From Anisakis pegreffii (taxonomy: Eukaryota > Nematoda > Chromadorea > Rhabditida > Anisakidae): a stretch of DNA of 64,000 bases. Within the stretch, counting starts at the first letter, position 1; each line of letters opens with the position of its first letter. Under the pieces are notes generated by a model, which did not search any database, was not told the DNA's origin, and saw only the letters and a program-made list of their open reading frames with translations. The position numbers were made by a program, and so were the translations under genes. Location of the stretch: the NCBI GenBank assembly GCA_035041965.1, contig JAPYMA010000799.1:1-64000 (forward strand), in the 5' to 3' direction. Positions 11,610 through 27,828 of the stretch are shown one piece after another.

Positions 11610-14190
11610 GTTTACAAGACTCATTATTATTATCAATACTATAATTCTCGACATTGACTGATTGCTTTTTAAAAAATTCTGGCTGATTGCAGTTATGAAC
11701 TGAAAAATGTGGAAATAATTTGGGCAATTCGACATGAGTCTATATCAGCGACATTTTTCGACGAAGGAGCTGCAGAATTTTTTAAGCCGATGCTAAGTGA
11801 GGGACGTCGTGATCACAAAGCAACAACGGTGGTGATGCAACGAAACAAAAATGGAGAGTATGATAATACTGAGCCGATATCGTGCGATATTTATAAAAAT
11901 TCGGCGAATGTGACTACTGCACAACAAAGTATATCTTCGATTCGAAATAATACTTCTACTACTGCAACTGCTGCTGACATTTCAAAACGTCGTTTTCGTA
12001 TTGACGTTGATAATGATAAACAAAAAGTTGATAGTGAAACAATTGGCTGTGCATTAGGACCGCACTGGGCGGTCACTTCTGATATCACGGGGAGTTTGAA
12101 GGTTTGCAAGTTTCATTTTTTAGTATGCTTTATTGTGTGTTGTGATATGAGAGGTGCAAAATCGTCGTGTTACTATCATAAATGATACTTGTAGCAAGAG
12201 ATAATCGCGAGTAATCAGTGTGATTATCGTAAAACAGCTCGCCATCGTATCATTGGTTTTCCTTGCGATTCTCTTCACCATCTTCCTTATTCGACTGGTT
12301 CAGTTTCTCGTTAGACTTAACGTTGAGGAGAACGTTAGCTGGTGCTTGAGCAAAACGAAACGAAAAAAATAAAGCGGCAAAAATTCAGCTTCCTAAATTT
12401 CACTATTGTGCCTTAGTAGAAGCTTCAGCCATCTTTTCGCAACAGCTGTCTCTTGTGTTGCCAGCCATCTTATTTACATTAATACCTTGTGATATCAATT
12501 AATTGATTGATTTTACTCACGAATTTTTCGTTAAAATATTTCAAAACTTTGATACTTATGTTACATTCATTTTTCAAAAAAAGTACAACTTCCTCCATAT
12601 AGTTTGTATGAAAGTCTCGTGGAATAGTTCATGAAAATTTAGCTCATTCATAAAAATTGCAGGAGAGATCAGTGCATGTAATATACAACGTTGAGATGGA
12701 ATCAATTGTTAATGCTGACGAAGCTGAAACGAGTGAGCAACAAGGAGCATGGTTTACTGGTGACTGGCCACTGTATGTTCGTTTAAGTGACGGTCAGATT
12801 TTGGGTACGGACATTCTCATTAACGCAACTGGTGTGGAGCCAAATTCGAAGATGTGGAAGGAGCAGTGTGATGAGGTTTCTTCTTTGCACTCATTTATAT
12901 CAAAATGTCCATTCATCGTTATCACTCATAGCTGCTAACACGATTGTTTAGTCTCCTATAAAGTATTGTTAATATCAACTGATTTTATAAGCGTATTCGT
13001 CAACTTTTTTTCCGCCATTTTTAAGTTGTTGTAAAGTCATTTTCATTTAAAATCAATCAAATTTCACTTCATATCATACATATTCAATGGGTTTCACTTC
13101 GTTTTCGCCACTCCATCCCTGGTGTTGAAAGAAAGAGGTCTAGCACACAGGTGCATTGATGTGTCGTCATTATTTCATGAGTAAAATTTCAGTTGATTCT
13201 AGCGACCGACGAAGGTATTATTGTTAATGAGCACATGATGACTTCTGTCCCAGATGTGTACGCTTGCGGTGATGTATGTACGGCTGTCTGGAAATGGGCT
13301 GATCACTGGATGCAAGTATGTTGCTGATCGTTTTCTTTGAAAATCATTCCCAACCATCCTTGTCATCGCCGCATCTTTTGCAGCTCTCAGTCTCGTAACC
13401 TGTCGACGTTTATTTCACTTAAGCATTCTGTGTCCTCTTTCTGCAAGAGGAGAAGTTAATAGATATGAGTGTATATGTATTGACTCTGCTATCAGATGCG
13501 ACTATGGACTCAAGCGCGTCAAATGGGTGCATATTGTGGACGTGCGATGGTTCTCCGTGAAATACAACTCGACTTTTGTTTTGAGTTGTTCACTCATGTA
13601 ACACACTTCTTTGGTTTTAAGGTATGTGCCTGCTGAGCTATTCCTTAAAGTGCATTTGTTCGTATGTTTCATCTGTCAGCTAGTTTCGCTTATATTCACT
13701 TAATCAGCTATTATAATTACCATTGCTATTATCATTCTTTCAATTGATGTTTCAAAATTAAGGTGATATTTTTGGGCCGCTTTAACGGCGATGGTGTACC
13801 GAAGCCATGGCATGCGCTAATGAGGATCACAAAAAATGAGGAATATATTAAGATTATCGTTCATAATGGACGCGTACAAGGGAAGTTGTACAGTGCTCAC
13901 TTCAAAGAAAAATTGTTTTTGAATTGATTTCTGTTTCTGAAGTTAAATTCATTCATGAATTTATGCATTCGTAGTAGCGCTGCATGGCAAAACGGAAAGT
14001 GTACAGAAAAGAATGATCGATGAAGCAAAGAAGAATATGTACAGTTAGAGACATTTTAGGTGCTGTTTTGGTGGGTGAAACCGAGTTAGAAGATATGGTC
14101 GAGAATCTCATTCTGAATCAGATTGATATCAGCGATTTGGAGGATGACCTCCTAGACCCGGCAATCGATATTGGCGATTATTTTGACTGA
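10322..14190 (+). CDS. pyroxd1: PYROXD1-like pyridine nucleotide-disulfide oxidoreductase
   Basis: Nine exons: 10322-10486, 10719-10838, 11235-11434, 11693-12101, 12663-12875, 13193-13315, 13496-13621, 13763-13880 and 14060-14190, about 534 aa (human PYROXD1 is 500). Known family role: a nuclear/cytosolic flavoprotein oxidoreductase that protects the tRNA ligase complex. Visible features: an N-terminal FAD dinucleotide fold with [21 protein letters not shown], the second Rossmann motif [38 protein letters not shown], and the family-specific tail [17 protein letters not shown] ending in DIGDYFD. The insert rich in Ser/Thr/Asn near 11900-12020 is longer than in vertebrates. The junction after 13880 lacks a GT donor (GGAAGT), although the flanking protein sequence demands a splice there. 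AATAAA occurs at 14598. The identification is firm. Confidence 0.93.
11526..11608. repeat. (TA)n microsatellite in a PYROXD1 intron
   Basis: An uninterrupted AT/TA run of about 83 bp lies in the intron between the exons ending at 11434 and starting at 11693. It yields spurious Tyr-Ile reading frames on both strands. Confidence 0.95.
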
Positions 14191-17095
14191 TTAACCGGTT
14201 GGTTGGTTGATTAATTGCTTCTTGCATTCTTAGTTGATCGCATTGCAGCAATATTTGTATTTAATATGTTTAAATTGCTTTAATACTCATCATGGTATTC
14301 AATTCGCTTCATTAATTTGTTTTCTCCATTTTCTTCTGTTTGAAATATACAAACGGTTTTCAACGAAACGATTCAATTTGCTTCATATATACAAATATAT
14401 CTTCGTCATCAAAAGCTTTTCGAATCTTCTAAAATCAATCTCGTTCATTTTTGTGTCAACTGCAATTTAAAATTAAATTCTCGTTTTTTGGTTTCCCATT
14501 TATTTCTAGTTAAGTTATTATTATTGTTTTGTTTTTACTATTCCTATTGTTGATGTTGTTGATAATACTGTTATTGATGTTTGGATGGTAATAGTGAAAT
14601 AAAAAACTGATTACGACTATTGCATTGTGGTTTTGTTGTCGGAGTTGTCATTACTGAAAAATGCACTGAAGCAAGTAAGCGGGTAAACAGGTAGTTGAAG
14701 ATTTAGAGCTAGCAACTGATCACTGAATATCATGACAGAATTATTTGTTTCGATGATCAAAACAAAAGGAAGAATATATTTTAGTGCTGGATTGCAGTTG
14801 TTTGTCATTTCATAAGTTTTGATGTCATATTAATACGTTATATGCGATGTATTGAATATAACTGGAATCGATAAGTCATAAAACTGATGTTGAATAAGTG
14901 AAGAGAATATGGAAAAAAAGGTAGAAGGTGGAGGCTTAACCTAGCGGTTGAAACTGATGAATGTTTTGATGTTGTTACAAGGCGGAATGTGGTTCTGACA
15001 ATGAGATGAAAGATACAGGCTACAAGAAGAAGCAACATCTATGCGTGTTGCTCTCACAGACATAATTGATGACGTTCTTATCCTTTTGTCAACCGATTGA
15101 AGAGGGGATACATTTTAGGGTTGGGCAAGAGGAAACAAGGAGGGGACGAGCTTATCGGTTGTTGATTAGAAATGATTTGAGAGCGAGAATATATAATGCT
15201 TGCAAATAATTAATTTCCAAATATACTGCTCCAATATGCAAAATCCATCGACAATACTCATAGGATTGCTGAGAATCTGTTAAATCCGAGGGTAACATGA
15301 AATCATAGTGTTGCTGAGCAAACTTGAGAGTACGCTGCTGAACTGTATCATTGATCACGATATAGTGATGAAATGTGCGGAGTTTGGCGCATTATAGAAT
15401 GGCTCAAGTAGTTTGACATATCATCACGAAATCGGTTATATCTCTTGAAGTAAGCAAAATTCGTCGACAATATATATATAATATTCTGAATGCTGAGAAT
15501 TTGTTGAATCCGATGGTGACAAGAAATCATTGTGTTGCTGAGCAAACTTGAAAGTACGGGTAGTTTGAAAATGGTGCTCGTGATATTCCTGCAGAACTGT
15601 GTCACTGATCACGGTATAGTGATCAAATGTGCGGAGTTTGGTGTATTATAGAATGGCTCAAGTAGTTTGACATATCTTCACAAAATCTGTTATATCTTTT
15701 GAAGCAAGCAAAATGCGTCGACAATATATATAATATTCTGGATGTATATATAATAATGTAAGAGAATATTAAAATGTAATATCATAATATTATGTACTTA
15801 ATATCAATACGATTGACATAATGTTATTTTTGTTCATTTCTATTCACGTACTTTTTACGAATAGATTAATTTCTTATTTCTCATTAATGACCTTTTCCAA
15901 GTACTCTGCATTTTCCACGTATAAACATAGAAATTATGCAACATCAACAATTACTACACATATGTATCCAATTCACAGGTCAAGGACAGCATTATTTACT
16001 TCTTATATATTTTATAATACACATAACTGTCTTACCGTTAATCAGCAAATCTGAATTCGATCTCTCATTCATCCACTGGACATTCACTGTTTGTTTGCGT
16101 CTGTTTGTTTGCCCAATCGCTAACCATATATTTTTTACCTAATTGAATTGCTTCTTTTATCACAATATCATCTTCATTCGATGTGTTAATCTCTCATATG
16201 TTAACGAGTCTTTGTAATTCTCGCCAATTACATAGTTCGATTCTATTCCAGAATTTCGAGTTTGTATCCTTATGCAATATCTATCCTCAAAACTGCCAAA
16301 ATAGTGATCAAAATATTGCAAATAGTAATATTAATGATAATAGTATTGAGGATTGGATATGTTTTTTGTAAGGATCTATGTAATTTTTCGAGAACATCTG
16401 ATGAAATACGATTGCTCATTAGTTACCTTTCATGCTCATTGATAATGTCAGCTTTTACATCTTAGCCTCGTTTTATTTTTGTTTTCATCTTCATACCTAT
16501 CAGTTAAAATTCCAATAATTTTTTGTCCTCGTTACAATCGGTTGTGATCATTGATCAAAAGTAACATAAAATGATAACTGTTTCGGTGTAAATGGCAGCT
16601 GATTGTGACTATGTCAGTAATTAGTTGACCATTCGGACGATGATGATTCGATATATGAAAGTATCAATTGATAGATCATATTCTAACGAGTCGTCCAAGC
16701 AGTTCTGTTAGTATCTCTCCAATGACTATCACCAAATCGATTTTGTTTCATTGATCAAATTTGTTCACTATTCGCATTGTAGGTGTAGGTGTTCATTGCC
16801 CAACAGTCAATTGCCCACGAAGCAGCTTTGTTGGCGAGTGGTGCCAACTGATTTATAGAATGCTATTCAGAGTTATCAATGTTCAGATTTCTGGGATCCT
16901 AATGTGCATCATCAGCATGAACAACAGTTCAATTTGCGCGACAGCAAATTTCAAAGGATTTCTTTCATTCATTCTGTCGGTCGGGAGCGATAATGGGTCG
17001 GTGATGCTCAAAAATTTACAAAAATCATTCAAATGTGATCAGTTTTTAGATTGGAAATTTGCAAAATTTTGAGTGGATTGACGAAGTGAAAAAAG
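14191..17095. other. Intergenic region between PYROXD1 and ACSL genes
   Basis: About 2.9 kb, AT-rich, with no convincing exon. It contains a tandem duplication at 15240-15745. The reading frame at 16761-17072 lacks splice context and homology that I can recognise. The upstream control region of the acyl-CoA synthetase should lie at its right end. Confidence 0.5.
15240..15745. repeat. Two and a fraction tandem copies of a ~215-254 bp unit
   Basis: Unit A spans 15240-15454, unit B 15455-15708, and a truncated third starts at 15709. Each begins with CAAAAT..CGTCGACAATA or a close variant. Shared blocks include GTTGCTGAGCAAACTTGA, AAATGTGCGGAGTTTGG and AGAATGGCTCAAGTAG. Unit B carries an extra ~36 bp around 15560-15595. 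Divergence of several percent indicates an old local duplication. No coding function is visible. Confidence 0.8.
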
Positions 17096-22139
<5,044 letters not shown>

Positions 22140-22981
22140 CTTCGACCCTCATCAATGCTTCATATCACCTCTTCACGACATTCCTCTCTTCATATATCAG
22201 TGATGACGATCGGCCATCTCAATTTATTGCCTTTAATTGATTTTAGACGTGCAAAACTGCACAAAATGTTCACATGATCATGACTTTTATAAATATTTTA
22301 CTCATTGTTATCATAACTGTTTGTTGTTTTATGTTGTTGTTTCGTTACATGATTGCTAATAAAAACGATACTGTTTGATGCACGCAAATGGATAGGATCG
22401 GTTTCTTGCATTCAAAATGATATATTAAGTGCTCATCGACGGTCACACAAAGCGAACAATGCTTGGAGAGAATCGCCCCATTACTCAATGATAAACTCAA
22501 ATAAAGCGTGCTCATAAAATCCAGCAGCATTAGTTCTGTTCCTAACTGCAAATACCATCATGCAATTGAAATCGGCATTCCCTAGTGCATTCACTGCCAC
22601 CATCAGCACAAGGTGACCGTTTAATCTCCTCAGAAATCTCATCGATTTATAGTTGTTCTACTCAACAGTATACATACACGTACAAAATTCGAATCGCATA
22701 CCTAATACAACTTCATTCCGACATTTTATACTTCATTATTCGTCTCAACGTCAAAATGCATCGCTGCATCAGAAACATTCTTGTTGTTTATGTGTTGTGT
22801 TTGCATAACTCGACTAATACCGATGATTAATGAAAGGGTTTCTTGTCGAAGGAATGTGTTTGTAAACGAATCATTGACTAACTATTTTTAAAATTAGTTT
22901 ATCTAGTTTTGTCGTTATTCAGTTTCTTTATTCGCTTCGCATGTTCGGTTGTTTTTCAGCGGAACGATTTTTCAGATAATG

Positions 22982-23222
22982 AAAAGATTTCGGTACTTGT
23001 GCTGTTTAGTCCCTCCACCCGTACGCAAGATCACGCGCGCGTGCGCGTAGTCACGCCTACTGGATAAGCCTAAGCCTAAGCCTAAGCCTGATGCCGAAGT
23101 CAGCGTAACAGAATGGGTGTGGCCTAAAGCGTGTATGACAACGTGTGGCGGTGTTGTTGAAAGCGCAAATGGTGTCTGCGTGCGGGTGGAGGGACTAAAC
23201 AGCATAAGTGCCAAGATTTCTG
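22982..23222. mobile_element. MITE-like inverted-repeat element with a telomere-like core
   Basis: Two inverted arms, 23001-23027 and 23177-23203, match at 26 of 27 positions, each beginning GCTGTTTAGTCCCTCCACCC. Weaker pairing continues about 19 bp outward to 22982 and 23222. The interior is far more GC-rich than its surroundings, with a CGCGCGTGCGCG stretch, and holds four tandem TAAGCC units. There is no coding capacity. A clear target-site duplication was not found, so the superfamily is open. Confidence 0.7.
23065..23088 (-). repeat. Interstitial telomeric repeat, four TTAGGC units
   Basis: Four perfect TAAGCC copies on the plus strand equal TTAGGC on the minus strand. TTAGGC is the established nematode telomere unit. 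It lies inside the inverted-repeat element, not at a chromosome end. Confidence 0.85.
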
Positions 23223-23861
23223 TGAATTTACTTGTTTAGCTGAGAAATGCACGCGTATAATATGCATGTTTCATTCAAATGATCATTTTGAGTTAGATAG
23301 CAGACTTGAATTATTGGGAAGTTGAACTTTTTAAATTTTCAAACTAATTTGTTCGATCATTCATTTGTTTCCTGTACTCCGGGATGTCAAAAATATGAAA
23401 CGCTTCGAAGATGATAAGATTTGGCGTAATTTTATAGAATTCTTCGATGTATTTTTGATATTGTTGTGATGGATGTGAATCGCTTGATTGGTTGTAAAAT
23501 AGCGTAGAGTTAAGTGATGAACGATCAATGTTGGATGGTTGATTATTATTATTTCTTATGTGGAATGTACGAGGAGCACGAGAGTTGTTAATGAGATGGT
23601 GTTTAGGTTATTAAGAACGAGCTCACTCATTTAATCTGATTGAGTTAAGGTTGAAGTGAGTGTGTGTGCGAGTGTATGCGAATCTTGCGAACGATAATAA
23701 TAATTACAAAGACAGAATTATATTATCAAATAAAGGAACAACATCCAAAAAAACGTTATCTGCATTCATCATCCATTGTTTCTTCGCCTCCTTCAAGAAG
23801 ATCATCAAATCTTAACTGAATACAACGACTCATAGCAAACAAGATATCTTATTCAGACGAA

Positions 23862-26800
23862 ATGGCTTATGAGGTTCATAATGGATCACTTTTCACTCAA
23901 GGTTATTATCATGGTCATTATTGTTAATTCATAATTACAGTAATAATATGATCATAAACAAGAAAAGTTAATTTTGGAGGTATCTGGACGCCAGGAGCGG
24001 GAATCGGAGGTAGCGGGGCACTTCATCATGAAGTAACGACGACAGGTATGCAACACCGACAACAACAACAAGGCTGTTTAAACGAGACAATATTCGCAAG
24101 AGGAAATTCACTGAATGCTGGTGCTATGCAATATGGTAATGGTACGGCAAACAGCAATAACACAACAATGAATTTAGCTGGTGGATTTGCAAACAATTTG
24201 GAATTGAGTAATAGCAATCGATCACAACATCTTATGCGTCATGCTCACGCTCATCATCCGCTTCATCATATGCTCAATAACATGGATCCTATCATGCAAA
24301 TGCCGAACGTGTATAGACCTCAGGTTGTTATGCAATCGTTTTTGAATAGATTCTATGCGACAAGCTTTTGTGCACTTAAAAGTGGAGAGTTGAAAAAGTG
24401 GATTGATCAAATTAAGCTTTTGTTTTCCTTGAGGAGAAGTGATGCCATTATTTTCATAACCATCATATTCGTACACAATTGATCATGTTTTTCGGAAGTA
24501 TGATTGATAAAGGTTCATTAATTTCACCTCTCGAAGTTGTGTTCAAATTAGGGAACGTTTCAGAGAATTGTATTGCAGCAATCACGTTGTCATAACATAA
24601 ATAATTCCAAGTATTGATGGATGTTTATAACGATTGACTGACAATTGTTGCATTCGACGAAGTTACTTGCAGATACGCCCGAGTTGTTCGTTGGGTGCAG
24701 AAACGATGTCGTCACCGAGCAGCGAGTTGATCTCCGGTGTTGGTATTCTCACGTGGCTTTCCTCAAAAGCCGGTCTCATCACGGCTAAAGCCAATAAATT
24801 CACTGTGTCGTTCCAATTGAAAGACTTTTGTGACCAAGGAGTTTCCGATTTGACGGCTGTTCTCAGACCCGGTTTCACACTGAGCTTTCAAGCAATTTCG
24901 AGTGAAAGTAACGATTGGATCGCAACGCACGTCTCACCTCTACATAGCTTCGTCAGAATAAATTGCTTAATTTGTTCATTTTACATGTTTTATGTGTTCA
25001 TTCATTCATTCATTTGTTTGTTTGTTTCATTTTTTGATGATGTTCATTCCGTTGATCTTCAGGAAGCAGACAAGGAGTTTTTCGGTGCCTCCGAAGTTGA
25101 TCTAGAGGCAGCTGCAGCAAGTCAGACTAGCGGACCACCACGTCTAGCCAAGGATATGTATTCGATCGAGTTGGAATTGAGAGCCATTCCGATGCTTCTA
25201 TCAATCTTTCAACGACATGCCCTACCGCATTGTCAACTGTCAAGGTACATTGTTAGATGATACTGATTGATCAATTGGTTTAGCACATCGAATAATCGAA
25301 CTGTGTTCAATTGCAGTTTACATAGTCAAATCAGTAACTGTGGTGATGAAGAGTTGTATCGTTACGTGGGAACGAGCAGTTTGAAACGTCGACAGTATTT
25401 GGAAAGACGTACACACTTGTTCATAATGACCAGTGCTGATCAGGTATACCTTCAAGCTGGTGGTATTTACCAAGCGGTTGTATTATTAGCACGTTATTTG
25501 TTACGTCGTGGTGGTGTCACTTCAACGCAGTCACTTTTCGACTATTTCACTTCATGTCCTGAAATTATTATTGAAGCTCGTGAAATGATCGGTGATGGTT
25601 AGTAATTCTTTTCATTCTTCACTTATCATTTTCACCTAGTTTTTAAAGGTTCAACTCGAAACGGGCAGCAACTTCCTTACTATTGGTGTCTTTCATTTTC
25701 ATTGCAGGTCGCGCAGCCTTTTTGTCACTTATCACTTCACATCCGTGGATATTCGCCTTATTTCCAGCGAGGAATTTTGTTTCAGTTCGACGTAATTTGC
25801 CACATTATGACTATTGTGCCTTCTTGAATCAGGTTCCATAAATCTTCATTTTTCCATTGGTCTCCAATTACCCAATTTATATTTCATTTGTTTATTGTCT
25901 AAAAACGAAAATTTTATTGAACAACAATCAAAATTCAGTTTTTGCAACTTGATTTTGTTTTCATGATTCCAAATGGATTCATTCGTTTATCAGTTTAGAA
26001 TTTTCCTGATTGTGAATTGATTATGAGTCGTCATATATCATCACAACCGCCACCACAATCTGCGCCACCAGCATCAGCACCTCATCACGCTGCTCATCAT
26101 TCCGTACAAGCACCTCAGTCGGTTAAATTGCTACCAGCAAGTGCACATATCAGTAACTCGTCTTCATCATCAGCTCAATTACGAACTGCTACACCGTTGA
26201 TGTTACCACCGCCCATAAATGCTGCCGCTTCATCGATAACAACTGCAAACAATCAACAGCAATCTTTAGCAACAACCAATCAGGTTCTTAATATCAGTTT
26301 TTTATCCTTTACAACATTATTACTTGCCTGATGTTTGTTGACTCGTCATCATTCATCGAAGCTTGCTTCTGATCATCATTCGTTATATTCTCATAATACG
26401 TTTGTCTTTGTTTTCATATGGTCGTTGTCGCTTCGCGGTCGGCTCTCAATAATGCTCGTGTTCAAATGGTGGCTGCCGGTGCTCCGCCAGGACCACCATC
26501 TGCTGCAACCGGAGCAGCATGGCCACCTGCCATATCGGCTCTGTCCGGCTCTACAGCGGGAATTGGCACTCTGGAGCCGAACGCGAAGACTAACGAAAAT
26601 GCAGCTGTAGTATGGTCATCACTAGCTCAAGCTGTTCGTAACGCTGGTGCTGCAGCAGCTGTAACAGCACCTACAACTACGGCTCATCAAAGCACCACAT
26701 CCCATTCATCGTTCTGGAGCAATAATAGTAATAATAATAACAATACTAATGCAACTACTACTGTCGCGAATGCGACCAGTAATAGCAACAACAACCGACA

Positions 26801-27828
26801 ACAGCAGTTCAATTGTACAAACATTTCAAATAGTGCGAATAATAATACTGGTTGGTTTGATATTGCTGTTGATATATTCCTTCGTCATTTAAGTGTTTCG
26901 AGTAATGCCAACCGATTGATTTATGTTTATATTTGTGTCATTATAAAATTGTTTTGAGCAGTGCTTCAGGCTATTCAAATGGATTGGTTCATTATACGTT
27001 TTAAAGGAATATGTGTCGTGCACTTATAAATCTGAAAGTTTTGTTTCTTTTGCTAAGAAGAAAAACGAAGTGAATAAATGAGTGAATTGTTTAATTGATA
27101 TAATTAATCAATTCATGTTGTGTTGAAGGTGGAGTAATGCGGCAGTCATGCTCACCACAATTAAGCGGCATCAGTAGCAACTCCTCTCAAACGTCTTCTG
27201 TTTGTGGCTTGTTTATGCAACAACAACAACAGCAAGTGATCAATAAGTTGATGGTTAGCAGTGTTGCAACACAAACCGATGAAAACTTTTGTGTAAGTAG
27301 CAGTATCCTAAAAAATCCGCCTGCACCTCCTGTTCCCGATCGTAAATCTCAACCTCAGATGGTCGATACTTCATGTGGGCCTGATGATGGTTGGTTTGAA
27401 ATACTAATTTTGCAGTTGCTGGTATTGATTATTTGTTTGATGTTACTTGCTGTGGCAATTTTGTGGTGAAAAGTGTTTTTTTGTGATGAAAAAGTAACGA
27501 ATGAATGTTTTTTCATATATGAAAACACGTTGTTGTTGTGCGTGTGGTGGTGCATTGATGGGTGGTGGTGTGTCACCATCGAAGAGTGCGACGATGATGA
27601 TGATGGGAGTGGATCGAGAACAGATCGGAAGTAATCGAGTGGCTGTGCAGAATAGATCTGATAATCATGAGGTTTGCTTTAAACTAAATTATCGTTCAGT
27701 GGATAAATGCTTTCATTGAATCAATCTTGAAGGATGAAGATGAAGAGGTGCATGAACGTTTATACAATCCGTTTCACTCGTTCGATTTGACTACCACAGC
27801 TCATCAATTCTCGGCACTCAATTTGTAA
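23862..27828 (+). CDS. Large protein with folded middle and low-complexity C-terminus; LIN-66-like (tentative)
   Basis: Eleven phase-compatible exons: 23862-23901, 23980-24323, 24673-24930, 25063-25244, 25317-25597, 25708-25832, 25999-26283, 26418-26850, 27129-27389, 27517-27671 and 27733-27828, about 819 aa. The N-terminus is Gln/His/Asn-rich. Residues around 130-215 (VGILTWLSSKAGLITAK, LRPGFTLSFQA) look like a small beta-barrel, perhaps cold-shock-like. Two helical, winged-helix-like blocks follow (SLKRRQYLERRTHLFIM; SLFDYFTSCPEIIIEA...HPWIFALFPARNFVSV). The second half is Ala/Ser/Pro/Asn-rich. The overall layout recalls nematode LIN-66, a regulator of lin-28 in developmental timing, but I cannot confirm this by alignment; Egalitarian-like winged helices are an alternative. 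Exons 8 and 10 have no AG acceptor where expected. That coding exons exist is much surer than the name. Confidence 0.5.

Larger units (their letters stand above)
22140..23861. other. Intergenic region with a telomere-repeat-bearing element
   Basis: Between the synthetase and the next plus-strand gene. Apart from the inverted-repeat element at 22982-23222, no gene or RNA was recognised. The right end probably contains the promoter and 5' leader of the following gene; TTATTCAG about ten bases before its ATG resembles a trans-splice acceptor. Confidence 0.5.

Noticed and set aside
16761..17072. 103-codon plus-strand frame upstream of the ACSL gene
   Set aside because: No ATG or splice join to the synthetase in phase, and no recognisable motif.
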